A stretch of DNA of 64,000 nucleotides from Planococcus sp. CP5-4_YE (GTDB lineage: Bacteria > Bacillota > Bacilli > Bacillales_A > Planococcaceae). The number at the start of each line of letters is the position of its first letter. Within the stretch, counting starts at the first letter, position 1. Both the position numbers and the translations under genes were made by a program. The notes under the pieces were generated by a model. The model was not told where the DNA came from and did no database searches. It saw only the letters and a program-made list of their open reading frames with translations. The stretch covers positions 1 to 64,000 of the forward strand of contig NZ_JAHPZO010000014.1 in the NCBI RefSeq assembly GCF_019042655.1. Direction: 5' to 3'. Positions 18,875 through 25,815 of the stretch are shown here, in pieces.

Positions 18875-20071
18875 TTAAGCGCCGCCCTGATAGCCGATTA
18901 AATGGCCTTTTGTGAACAAGCCCCTTGGCATATTCGCTAGCGTTTCACAACCCGATTCGGTCACGCGGAAGGTTTCGCTCACTTCAAAACCGGAATCATC
19001 GAACCACATCGCCGGAATCATATGAAAGGCCATGTTCGGCTCGAGTATGGTGCGGTCGCCCATGCGGATGCTTGCGGTATGCTCGCCCCAGTCCGGTGGA
19101 TAATTCAATCCTACGGGATAGCCGATGCGCGCTTCTTTTTCGAAGCCATAGCGAGCGATCGTTTTTGTCCACGTTGCACACACTTCTTCTAAATAAATGC
19201 CTGGCTTGATCATCGCGAGGCATTCGTTGATGCCTTCTGTCGTTACTTCCGCAAGATGCTGCAGTTCTGCATCCGGTGTCCCGATAAACACGGTGCGTGC
19301 CAGCGGTGAATGATAGCGTTTATAGCAACCCGCGATTTCCAGCGTCACCGATTCCCCTTGCTTATAGCGTTTATCGGTCCATGTCAGATGAGGCGCGGCT
19401 GTGCGTTCTCCTGTCGGCAACAGCGGCATGATTGCCGGGTAATCCCCACCGTGTTCTTTCGTCCCTCTTACTTGAACTTCAAGGATCCTTGCCGCCACGT
19501 CACATTCCCTTACACCTTCTGCAATCATCTCGATTCCTGCTGTCATTGCTTTTTCCGAAAAACGAGCTGCGCGCTTCATATAGGCAATTTCGGTATCCGA
19601 CTTCACCAGACGGACCCAATTGACCAGCAGGGTCGCGTCTTGGAAACGGGCATTAGGCAAACCTTTTTGCAAGCGTTCGTAGCATTTTGCCGTAAAGTAA
19701 TAATTCTCCATTTCGACGCCGATTGAACGCCGGTCCTGCCCGATCTGCGTCAAGATTTCCGCGACGAAATCCATCGGGTGGTGCGTTTGTGATTGCACGT
19801 AAATCTCAGGGTATGGAATGATATTGTCGTGATACAGCCACGTCGTAATCTTGGCGCCATTCGCATCCATGATCCGCCCGACCCACAAGGGCTGGTCTTC
19901 ATCTTCAATGACAATGAGCATTTGATGGACATAAAACGACCAAGCATCATAGCCCGATAAATAGTTCATATTGGCAGGGTCGGTGATAAGCAGTACTTCA
20001 ATACCTTTTTCCGCCATCTGTTGCTTTGTTTTTCTGATACGCCCCTGATATTCTGCTGTTCCAAACGACAT
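18875..20071 (-). CDS. doeA: ectoine hydrolase (M24/creatinase-fold, DoeA/EutD-like)
   Basis: Ectoine hydrolase opens the ectoine ring to N-acetyl-L-2,4-diaminobutyrate. The 398-residue protein has the creatinase N-domain and an M24 pita-bread C-domain. Segments that I recognise from Halomonas DoeA are GYDAWSFYVHQ (about 43-53), IGVEMENYYF, GGDYPAIMPLLPTG, APHLTW, EIAGCYKRYHSPLART and GYPVGLNYPPDWGE. The start is the ATG at 20071 with AGGAGGGG seven bases upstream; an ATG 24 bases earlier has no site. It is the first gene of a five-gene operon that follows a PucR-type regulator. Sequence likeness is from memory and should be confirmed by alignment; an Xaa-Pro dipeptidase role is less likely because the usual M24 metal ligands are not evident. 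Confidence 0.82.
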   Translation of the reverse strand: MSFGTAEYQGRIRKTKQQMAEKGIEVLLITDPANMNYLSGYDAWSFYVHQMLIVIEDEDQPLWVGRIMDANGAKITTWLYHDNIIPYPEIYVQSQTHHPMDFVAEILTQIGQDRRSIGVEMENYYFTAKCYERLQKGLPNARFQDATLLVNWVRLVKSDTEIAYMKRAARFSEKAMTAGIEMIAEGVRECDVAARILEVQVRGTKEHGGDYPAIMPLLPTGERTAAPHLTWTDKRYKQGESVTLEIAGCYKRYHSPLARTVFIGTPDAELQHLAEVTTEGINECLAMIKPGIYLEEVCATWTKTIARYGFEKEARIGYPVGLNYPPDWGEHTASIRMGDRTILEPNMAFHMIPAMWFDDSGFEVSETFRVTESGCETLANMPRGLFTKGHLIGYQGGA

Positions 20072-20137
20072 GGGGAATCCCCTCCTTGGGTTCACGAATT
20101 AAAAGTCGGAATAGTCTATTAATTAACCTTATGTTCA

Positions 20138-20182
20138 CTATACCTGCCTGTCTTCTTTTCCTGCATCTGTCATAGTGTATGA
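20138..20182 (-). promoter_or_regulatory. promoter and operator candidate of the ectoine operon
   Basis: A -10 like TATAGT (20143-20138) lies upstream of the ectoine hydrolase and has no good -35 box. A perfect palindrome TCATA-GTG-TATGA is at 20170-20182, centred roughly 45 bases before the expected start point. That is the place for an activator such as the neighbouring PucR-family protein. The motif is seen; the regulator assignment is inference. Confidence 0.4.
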
Positions 20183-20215
20183 AAATGTCCGCTGTCCTTT
20201 AGTCAATTTTTCCAC

Positions 20216-20246
20216 ATAAAAAAAGCCTTCTTGAGCAGAAGGCTTT
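20216..20246 (-). terminator. terminator after the PucR-type regulator
   Basis: Arms AAAGCCTTCT and AGAAGGCTTT around TGAGC are followed by seven T on the minus strand. It separates the regulator transcript from the ectoine operon. Confidence 0.92.
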
Positions 20247-20249
20247 CAT

Positions 20250-21953
20250 TCAAGCATCATTCGGTTCTGTGGCACGGATGCGATAGGTGCGGACGCATAA
20301 TTCCAACAGAAACAAATCGTCCGGGTCGACAAGCGATAAGCCGGTCAATGACTCGATTTTGCGCAAGCGGTATAGCAGCGATTGACGATGCAAGTTCAAG
20401 GCGCGTGCTGTCTGGCTGACATTTCCTTGATAATGGTTATAGGCCGAAAAAGTGCCGATCAGATCCATTTGCCGCTGCTGGTCATAATCGACAAGCGGCT
20501 GGATCGTTGACTGGATGATGTCTTTCATCCCCTCGGTTTTGGCCAATTGCAGCAGCAATCGGTCTGCCCGGGTGTCGCGGTAATCCATCCGGTGCCCCGG
20601 CCCTTTTTTCGTGCGCCCGATTTCAAGCGCCGCTTTCGCATGCTGGAAACTGCTGCTGAACCCTTCGAATCCCTCCGCATAATCGCCTATGCCCCAAGAT
20701 AAAACGACTTCCGGCAATAAATTCCCCAGCCGCCGCTCGATCAAATCCAGGAAATTGATCTGGTTTTCCTGTCCGCTTTCAGGCGGCTTTTCAAGGAAGA
20801 TGATCAAATATCCATCTACGTAGCCGGTCATCACTGTACGTCTCATGGCATGGGCCCCGTAATGGATTTCCTCTTCAATATAAGCAATCATGCTTTTCGA
20901 CCATTCAGTATACGAACTGTGATCCGGCTTTCGCCGTCCAAATAATTCACGCAAATTCTCCGGACTGCCAGCCAGTCCGATATACGGGAGCTCCAGATCA
21001 TAGCCGAGCGCGCGGGCACGGGAGGCCGCCTGCTCTTTGGTTACGAATTCCCCGTTAGCCAGTTCGCGGACGAAATCCATGCGCAGCGCCGCTTTTGTCT
21101 CTTCGACTGCATTTTGCCTTGAGCGCCATAAGGAAATCGTCGTTGCGGCATGCTCAAGGACGTGAACCGAAAAGACATCAAGACGCCCATCACCTGCATT
21201 TTCCGGCAGTTCGACGAATAGATAAGCTTGAGCTTCCTCTGATACTTGGAGCACCGGGACTTGGACGAGCTTTCGGCCGCCCAATTCGCCGCTGCGGAAT
21301 TTCTGGATCATTGGGTCGCGATTTCCTTTCGGGGCTGCTTGGCGAATAGGGAAAACCCCTTCGCTGACCTGCTGTTCCCATTCTTCCAGTTTGGCACGCG
21401 AAAAACCGGCGGCTGCTTGCACGGCCCCGTGGGCGTCCGTAATAAGCAGTGCACTGTCAAGCTCGCGGCGGATATAGGCAGCGATTTTCTCCAATTCCGC
21501 ATCCGCCAAAATTAGTTTCAATAAATCCTGCTGCACTTGTTCCGAACGCTGCCGCTCTTGACGGTGCAGATCGTTCAAATCGATCATCACTTCTTCAATG
21601 ACCGTCGAAAAGCGCAGCTCCCACGGCAGTTCAACGAGCAGGAATGCATGCTCTTCAGCCAGTTGGGCGATCTCTTTTGGAATTTCATAGACATGCCGCC
21701 CCATCGCGATCATGAGTGCGGCTGCCCCAGAGTCGATGATATCCTGAACGAACCCCCGGAAGATTTCCACATCATTTTTGCATCCCATCGCAGTCGTCAA
21801 CACCAGCTCATTGCGGCGCACGAAATTCTCCACTGGCATTTCCATGACAGACACCCAGTGCACAGGCCGCGTCTGTGCATATTCTTTGGCAGTGCGGACG
21901 ACCGCTCCTTCCAGCAATTCATAATCCAAAACATCTTGCACGGTCAACTGCAT
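20250..21953 (-). CDS. PucR-family transcriptional regulator
   Basis: The 567-residue protein begins with a PucR N-terminal domain (TVQDVLDYELLEGAVVRT; residues 3-120). A central GGDEF-like CdaR region follows, and a C-terminal helix-turn-helix of the PucR type (FSAYNHYQGNVSQTARALNLHRQSLLYRL region, near 500-545). PucR and CdaR proteins typically activate catabolic genes for purines, amino acids or sugar acids when substrate is present. The ATG at 21953 is chosen because GGAGGGG lies just upstream; the 19 preceding in-frame codons have none. It lies immediately upstream of the ectoine hydrolase operon in the same direction, so it is probably its activator. Confidence 0.85.
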   Translation of the reverse strand: MQLTVQDVLDYELLEGAVVRTAKEYAQTRPVHWVSVMEMPVENFVRRNELVLTTAMGCKNDVEIFRGFVQDIIDSGAAALMIAMGRHVYEIPKEIAQLAEEHAFLLVELPWELRFSTVIEEVMIDLNDLHRQERQRSEQVQQDLLKLILADAELEKIAAYIRRELDSALLITDAHGAVQAAAGFSRAKLEEWEQQVSEGVFPIRQAAPKGNRDPMIQKFRSGELGGRKLVQVPVLQVSEEAQAYLFVELPENAGDGRLDVFSVHVLEHAATTISLWRSRQNAVEETKAALRMDFVRELANGEFVTKEQAASRARALGYDLELPYIGLAGSPENLRELFGRRKPDHSSYTEWSKSMIAYIEEEIHYGAHAMRRTVMTGYVDGYLIIFLEKPPESGQENQINFLDLIERRLGNLLPEVVLSWGIGDYAEGFEGFSSSFQHAKAALEIGRTKKGPGHRMDYRDTRADRLLLQLAKTEGMKDIIQSTIQPLVDYDQQRQMDLIGTFSAYNHYQGNVSQTARALNLHRQSLLYRLRKIESLTGLSLVDPDDLFLLELCVRTYRIRATEPNDA

Positions 21954-22039
21954 GTCATCCCCTCCGCGCCTAGTTGGTTTCTGCCAGTATAGCAAAAACA
22001 AGCGCTTCAAAAAAGGAAATGTCAGAATACTCTAACGCA

Positions 22040-22705
22040 TCAGTGAATGAAAGGGTTTTTCCATTCCATCAATAACGCATAATCATGCGATTCTTCGTCA
22101 TCTAAATATCCAGGCATTAAGTTTACAGGCATGCGGCCACAGCTGAGCAAGAAGCTGATAACTGGATCCCTTAGTTCACCTGCCAGCACTCTTTCGATGT
22201 ATTGTTCAGCAGACAGTTCGTTCGCATATCGATGATACCCCGGCATCCGCCCGCCGCCAATGAGCCGCTCGAGCCTGTCCGCAACGACGCGCTCATACAT
22301 CGCTTCCATCAAGAGCTTGCCCAGCTTCAGTTTGCGAAATTTCGGCTTGATGCCGATGTCGACGACATACAGTGATTCACCTTCCGGGTCATGCGTTCCG
22401 ATCGATCCCGAATCGGTCATTTGTTCCCACTTATGTGTAGGGTGCGCAGGATCGAATTTCGTGAGCATCCCCGTCATGGAACCTGCTATTTCACCATCGA
22501 TTTCGACGCAAATTGCGCCTTCAGGATAAAGCGCGATATGGTTTTGGAGCTGTTGCTCGTTCCAAAGCAAGTCGGGCGGGAACGGCGGCGGAAAACTTTC
22601 GCGCTGCACTTCGATCAAGCCTATAAAATCTTCTTCAGTATAGGTTCGGATGGTTGCCATGACCGGGCGCCCATCCTTGAAAACGTATTGCTGTTTTTTA
22701 TACAT
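22040..22705 (-). CDS. GNAT-family N-acetyltransferase
   Basis: The 221-residue protein has the GNAT fold: an N-terminal strand and helix (TIRTYTEEDFIGLIEVQRESFPPPF), a central strand ICVEIDGEIAGSMTG and the acetyl-CoA motif A region YVVDIGIKPKFRKLKLGKLLMEAMYER (about residues 112-138), where the usual Q/RxxGxG/A is replaced by KLKLGK. A C-terminal segment VISFLLSCGRMPVNLMPGY is like that of acetyltransferases fused to or found near carbon-nitrogen hydrolases. AAAGGCGG precedes the ATG. It is 86 bases upstream of the regulator with no terminator between, so they may be co-transcribed. The substrate is unknown. Confidence 0.75.
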   Translation of the reverse strand: MYKKQQYVFKDGRPVMATIRTYTEEDFIGLIEVQRESFPPPFPPDLLWNEQQLQNHIALYPEGAICVEIDGEIAGSMTGMLTKFDPAHPTHKWEQMTDSGSIGTHDPEGESLYVVDIGIKPKFRKLKLGKLLMEAMYERVVADRLERLIGGGRMPGYHRYANELSAEQYIERVLAGELRDPVISFLLSCGRMPVNLMPGYLDDEESHDYALLMEWKNPFIH

Positions 22706-22814
22706 TGTGTCGCCGCCTTTCTTTTTGTTTAGTTTACCCGAAGACGGTGCGGATACACAGCAGTCGGCATGAGATGAATGAGGCTCATGGCTTTGCCAAC
22801 TTTAAATTTGCCCA

Positions 22815-22846
22815 AAAGAAAAGCTTGCCGAATGGGCAAGCTTTTT
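22815..22846. terminator. terminator after the signal-peptide gene
   Basis: Nine-base perfect arms AAGCTTGCC/GGCAAGCTT around a five-base loop are followed by TTCTTTT on the minus strand and TTTTT on the plus strand. Confidence 0.88.
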
Positions 22847-22856
22847 GGTCCTTCTA

Positions 22857-23000
22857 TTATACTGGCGGCAATACTTGTGGCCCGTTGATTGTCACATTTC
22901 CGTTAGCATTTTCTACTTGTGTTGAGAATTGAGGCAGTCCAGCAGACAAAGCCAAGATCAGCGCTAATGTGGCACCAACCAATAATTTTTTCTTTTCCAT
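22857..23000 (-). CDS. putative secreted signalling pro-peptide (PapR/NprX/Phr-like)
   Basis: This small gene encodes 47 residues: MEKKK, then a hydrophobic export segment (LLVGATLALILALSAG), then a short hydrophilic tail ending in NGPQVLPPV. The size, layout and position directly after an HTH-TPR regulator match pro-peptides of RRNPP quorum-sensing systems such as PapR (48 residues) of PlcR. Its ATG is one base after the TAA of the regulator, and GGTGA in the end of the regulator serves as ribosome site, so the two are translationally coupled. The mature signal is probably a C-terminal penta- to octapeptide, perhaps within PQVLPPV. No direct homolog is recalled, so function is inferred from architecture. 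Confidence 0.75.
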   Translation of the reverse strand: MEKKKLLVGATLALILALSAGLPQFSTQVENANGNVTINGPQVLPPV

Positions 23001-23001
23001 G

Positions 23002-24234
23002 TTATTCACCGTCGCTTTCCAGAAATTGAGTTTGATAGTAATAGGCTTTCTGCCAATCTTGCTGCTCTTTGTAATGAGCCGCAAGCTCTTCAGAAAGATG
23101 TTTGGTGTCTTTTATATAACCATATTTTTTGAAAAATGGAAACATTTTATCTTCTTTATAGTTCAAAAGTTCTTGTTGGGAAAATTCTCGTTTTCCGTAG
23201 TAATCGCTGTACAACTTAAAGTATTCTTCATCTTTTGGGGTCCCAGGCATACGCAATTGTTCAATTAGCATCAATGTTTCTTCTTCACTTATCCCTTTTA
23301 GTTCCAGCAAATTGACGATAACTGCTTTGTGTATATAGCTTCCTAGCTGAACCACATCTTTAAGCTCTGAAAACAGCTCGAATGCTTGGCTGTCTTGCTT
23401 CTGGCTCTTCATTAATTCCGCATAGTTATAGAGAACCGATTGATACAATTCATGTTGTTGGGTCAAGTGGGCGTTGCGTTTGACCACTTCATACAAGCTG
23501 GCAGCTTGAGTACTCAGATTGCGCCTTGTGTAGTTGATCGCCAGCAGTAATTGCGCATGCAAGAGGCGGATATAATTGTGATGCATCTCATAAGAACGCA
23601 CTGCCCGCTCCGCAAAATATGCAGAAAGCTCCAGACGATCATGAACTATTAAAATTCTCGCTTTTTGATAATAAAATTCCCCCTCTAGTTTTTGAGGAAT
23701 GCTTTGAAGCCCTTGGTCCAATCTGTACATCAAATCCATTGCTTCTTTTTGCTGCCCTAAAGTCGTAAAATAAAGCGCTTGAAAAAAACGGCTCATCCAT
23801 AACTCGGGTGCCGTGAAAGAAGCTTTCAACTTTTCAAGCAACTTTTGCTGTTTTGACGCTTTGTCCATTTGCAAATCTAGGACATAATAGCGGAATTTGT
23901 ACAATTCGTATTGATTCACCAGGTCAGTAGATTGCAGGTAATCGTCTTCACCCAAAAGTTCTTCATAGATTTTATGCAAATTATCGAGATCATAATGAAG
24001 TGCGCAATCAATAAAACGCCCCAATTGCTGTTCAAGCCGCTTCTGGTGTTCCAGCTCTTTTTTTAATTGCACGCCCATTTTCAAAAGCAACGCTTCATAA
24101 GTTTCTTCGTGCGGCGTATAGGTATTGGATTCGATCTTGCTCAAATGCGATATGGAACAAATGCCATCAGCGAGCTGTGACTGTGTGAGGTTGTGCTTGA
24201 GCCGATAATATTTAATCACAGAACCGATGTTCAT
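23002..24234 (-). CDS. HTH-TPR transcriptional regulator of the PlcR/NprR (RRNPP) type
   Basis: The 410-residue protein has an N-terminal XRE helix-turn-helix (IKYYRLKHNLTQSQLADGIC, then SISHLSKIES; residues 7-36). The remainder is helical and rich in tetratricopeptide-like repeats (for example GEFYYQKARILIVHDRLELSAYFAERA and QEQQDWQKAYYYQTQFL). This matches peptide-binding regulators that sense re-imported signals. AAAGGTGAG lies just before the ATG. The upstream gene is a secreted protease and the downstream, coupled gene a small exported peptide, a layout like nprR-nprX with nprA or plcR-papR. Likely role: activation of the protease and other extracellular enzymes at high cell density. Binding sites were not identified. 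Confidence 0.85.
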   Translation of the reverse strand: MNIGSVIKYYRLKHNLTQSQLADGICSISHLSKIESNTYTPHEETYEALLLKMGVQLKKELEHQKRLEQQLGRFIDCALHYDLDNLHKIYEELLGEDDYLQSTDLVNQYELYKFRYYVLDLQMDKASKQQKLLEKLKASFTAPELWMSRFFQALYFTTLGQQKEAMDLMYRLDQGLQSIPQKLEGEFYYQKARILIVHDRLELSAYFAERAVRSYEMHHNYIRLLHAQLLLAINYTRRNLSTQAASLYEVVKRNAHLTQQHELYQSVLYNYAELMKSQKQDSQAFELFSELKDVVQLGSYIHKAVIVNLLELKGISEEETLMLIEQLRMPGTPKDEEYFKLYSDYYGKREFSQQELLNYKEDKMFPFFKKYGYIKDTKHLSEELAAHYKEQQDWQKAYYYQTQFLESDGE

Positions 24235-24274
24235 AAACTCACCTTTCTTTGTCAGAATATATAAATATTAACAC

Positions 24275-24313
24275 AAAAAAACAAGCCTGGCTGTTGCAGC
24301 CGGGCTTGTTTTT
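24275..24313. terminator. terminator after the protease gene
   Basis: Thirteen-base arms (ACAAGCCTGGCTG with a G-T-containing partner) around a short TTG loop are flanked by T-runs on both strands. The protease transcript should stop here, so the regulator has its own promoter or depends on readthrough. Confidence 0.88.
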
Positions 24314-24323
24314 AGGCGAACTC

Positions 24324-25586
24324 TTATGGCAAGCGGTAGAATCCGAATCCAGAAGCAGAGTCGTCTCCAGATCCTGCATAATAACCGGATAGAATATCGT
24401 TATTAGATGCGCGGTTTTGAAGGTCTCCACGGATTTGTGTATGCGTTGCAGATGGGTTTGCTGCCCAGATTTTTGCTGCAAGGCCTGCCGCGTGAGGAGA
24501 TGCCATCGATGTACCACTGATTGTTGCATAACCACCGTCGTACCAAGCAGAGTAAATGCTTGCGCCTGGCGCAGAAACTTCTACATCATATTTGCCGATG
24601 GAATAGTCGCCAGCGTATTGGCTATAGCCGCGTGATGAGAAGTCCGCTACGCGGTACGTGCCATTTTGCTGCACGTTTTCAAGAGCTGCAACCGCTACGG
24701 CATTTTGCAATGCGCCTGGGAAGCCGATCGATCCTTGGTAAGGGCCTTCGTTTCCGGCAGCGGCGATAACTAAAACACCTTTACCGTATGCGTAGTTGAC
24801 CGCATTCGTGATCAAGCTGCTTTCCGCTGCAGATCCAAGAGACATATTGATAACGGTTTTCTGGTTCAAAGCTGTAGCTTGATCGGCTACGTGGCGGATG
24901 GCTTTTGCAATATTATCGGCAGAACCGGAGCCGTCATCGCCAAGTACTTTATAGCCCCATAGATCCGCTTGCGGTGCTACGCCGTACAAGCCGCCGTTAC
25001 CGTTCGCAAGTGCTGATCCGGCAACGTGAGTGCCATGCCCTTGACGATCTGTGCAAGAACCGTTGCGGATGCTTGTTCCAACTGTAAAGTCTTTACATTG
25101 TTCAACGTTCGCCGCAAGATCCGGATGGCTTGTGTTAACGCCGGTGTCTAGCACTGCGATGTTGATGCCTGAACCGCCAGTTGTCTTCGTGATGGAACTA
25201 TTGTTATAAATTGCTTTAATGCCCCATGGAGTGGACTGGGATGCAGCCATAGTTTGATAACGCGCCTGCGGTTCGAGCGTTGTTGTTTCTACTGTATATT
25301 CCGGAACTTTTTCGATAGTTACGTTTTTATTTTTCTTCAAAGCTTCGTATTGCTTTTGGGTCATATCGGTTGTGAAACCCTCGCTATTAAAATCCCACTG
25401 GACGCCGTATTGGTCTTTTGCCTTTTTCAGGTCACTTTTCCCTGGCATATCGACGAGCACACGGATCATCTCATTTGCGTTCGCTTTTTGTGCATCTGGA
25501 GCTTCATTTGCGGAAACCCCCATTGCCGGTACGAGCATAGTCGCTGCCAACATAGCTGTTGTAATGAATTTTGCCGATTTTTTCAT
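24324..25586 (-). CDS. secreted subtilisin-like serine protease (S8)
   Basis: The 420-residue pre-pro-enzyme has a signal peptide (MKKSAKFITTAMLAATMLV..., cleavage probably after GVSA near residue 25) and an inhibitor I9-like propeptide to about residue 115. The S8 catalytic domain follows, with Asp147 (VLDTGV), His184 (GHGTHVAG), oxyanion Asn279 (AAGNEGP) and Ser360 (GTSMASPHAAG). Two cysteines that could form a disulphide lie between the Asp and His motifs (QCKDF and GSCTDRQ), a feature of several marine and cold-active subtilases. The ATG at 25586 is the first with a sensible site and starts a proper signal peptide; the 28 in-frame codons before it do not. It is the probable target of the adjacent peptide-responsive regulator. 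Confidence 0.93.
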   Translation of the reverse strand: MKKSAKFITTAMLAATMLVPAMGVSANEAPDAQKANANEMIRVLVDMPGKSDLKKAKDQYGVQWDFNSEGFTTDMTQKQYEALKKNKNVTIEKVPEYTVETTTLEPQARYQTMAASQSTPWGIKAIYNNSSITKTTGGSGINIAVLDTGVNTSHPDLAANVEQCKDFTVGTSIRNGSCTDRQGHGTHVAGSALANGNGGLYGVAPQADLWGYKVLGDDGSGSADNIAKAIRHVADQATALNQKTVINMSLGSAAESSLITNAVNYAYGKGVLVIAAAGNEGPYQGSIGFPGALQNAVAVAALENVQQNGTYRVADFSSRGYSQYAGDYSIGKYDVEVSAPGASIYSAWYDGGYATISGTSMASPHAAGLAAKIWAANPSATHTQIRGDLQNRASNNDILSGYYAGSGDDSASGFGFYRLP

Positions 25587-25790
25587 CTTTCGAATCCCCT
25601 TTTCCGAATAGATTTGCATGGCTTCATGCAGCAAGCGGCGTCCCGCCTGTTGTCCTGCGGCTGTTGCCATGCTTTAAATCTAGCAGAGAACAAGGGATTG
25701 TGTAATTGGGAAAATCCTTGCCAAGGAGAGGCCGTTTTAACTGAAGTAAAACTTTATACCCACAACTATATTCCTTTAAATGAAGATATT

Positions 25791-25815
25791 AAAAAAGCCG
25801 CTCACAGCGGCTTTT
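25791..25815 (-). terminator. terminator of the first alpha-glucosidase gene
   Basis: The perfect hairpin AAAAGCCGC-TGTGA-GCGGCTTTT ends in six T on the minus strand. Its left arm overlaps the stop codon region of the gene. Confidence 0.88.
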
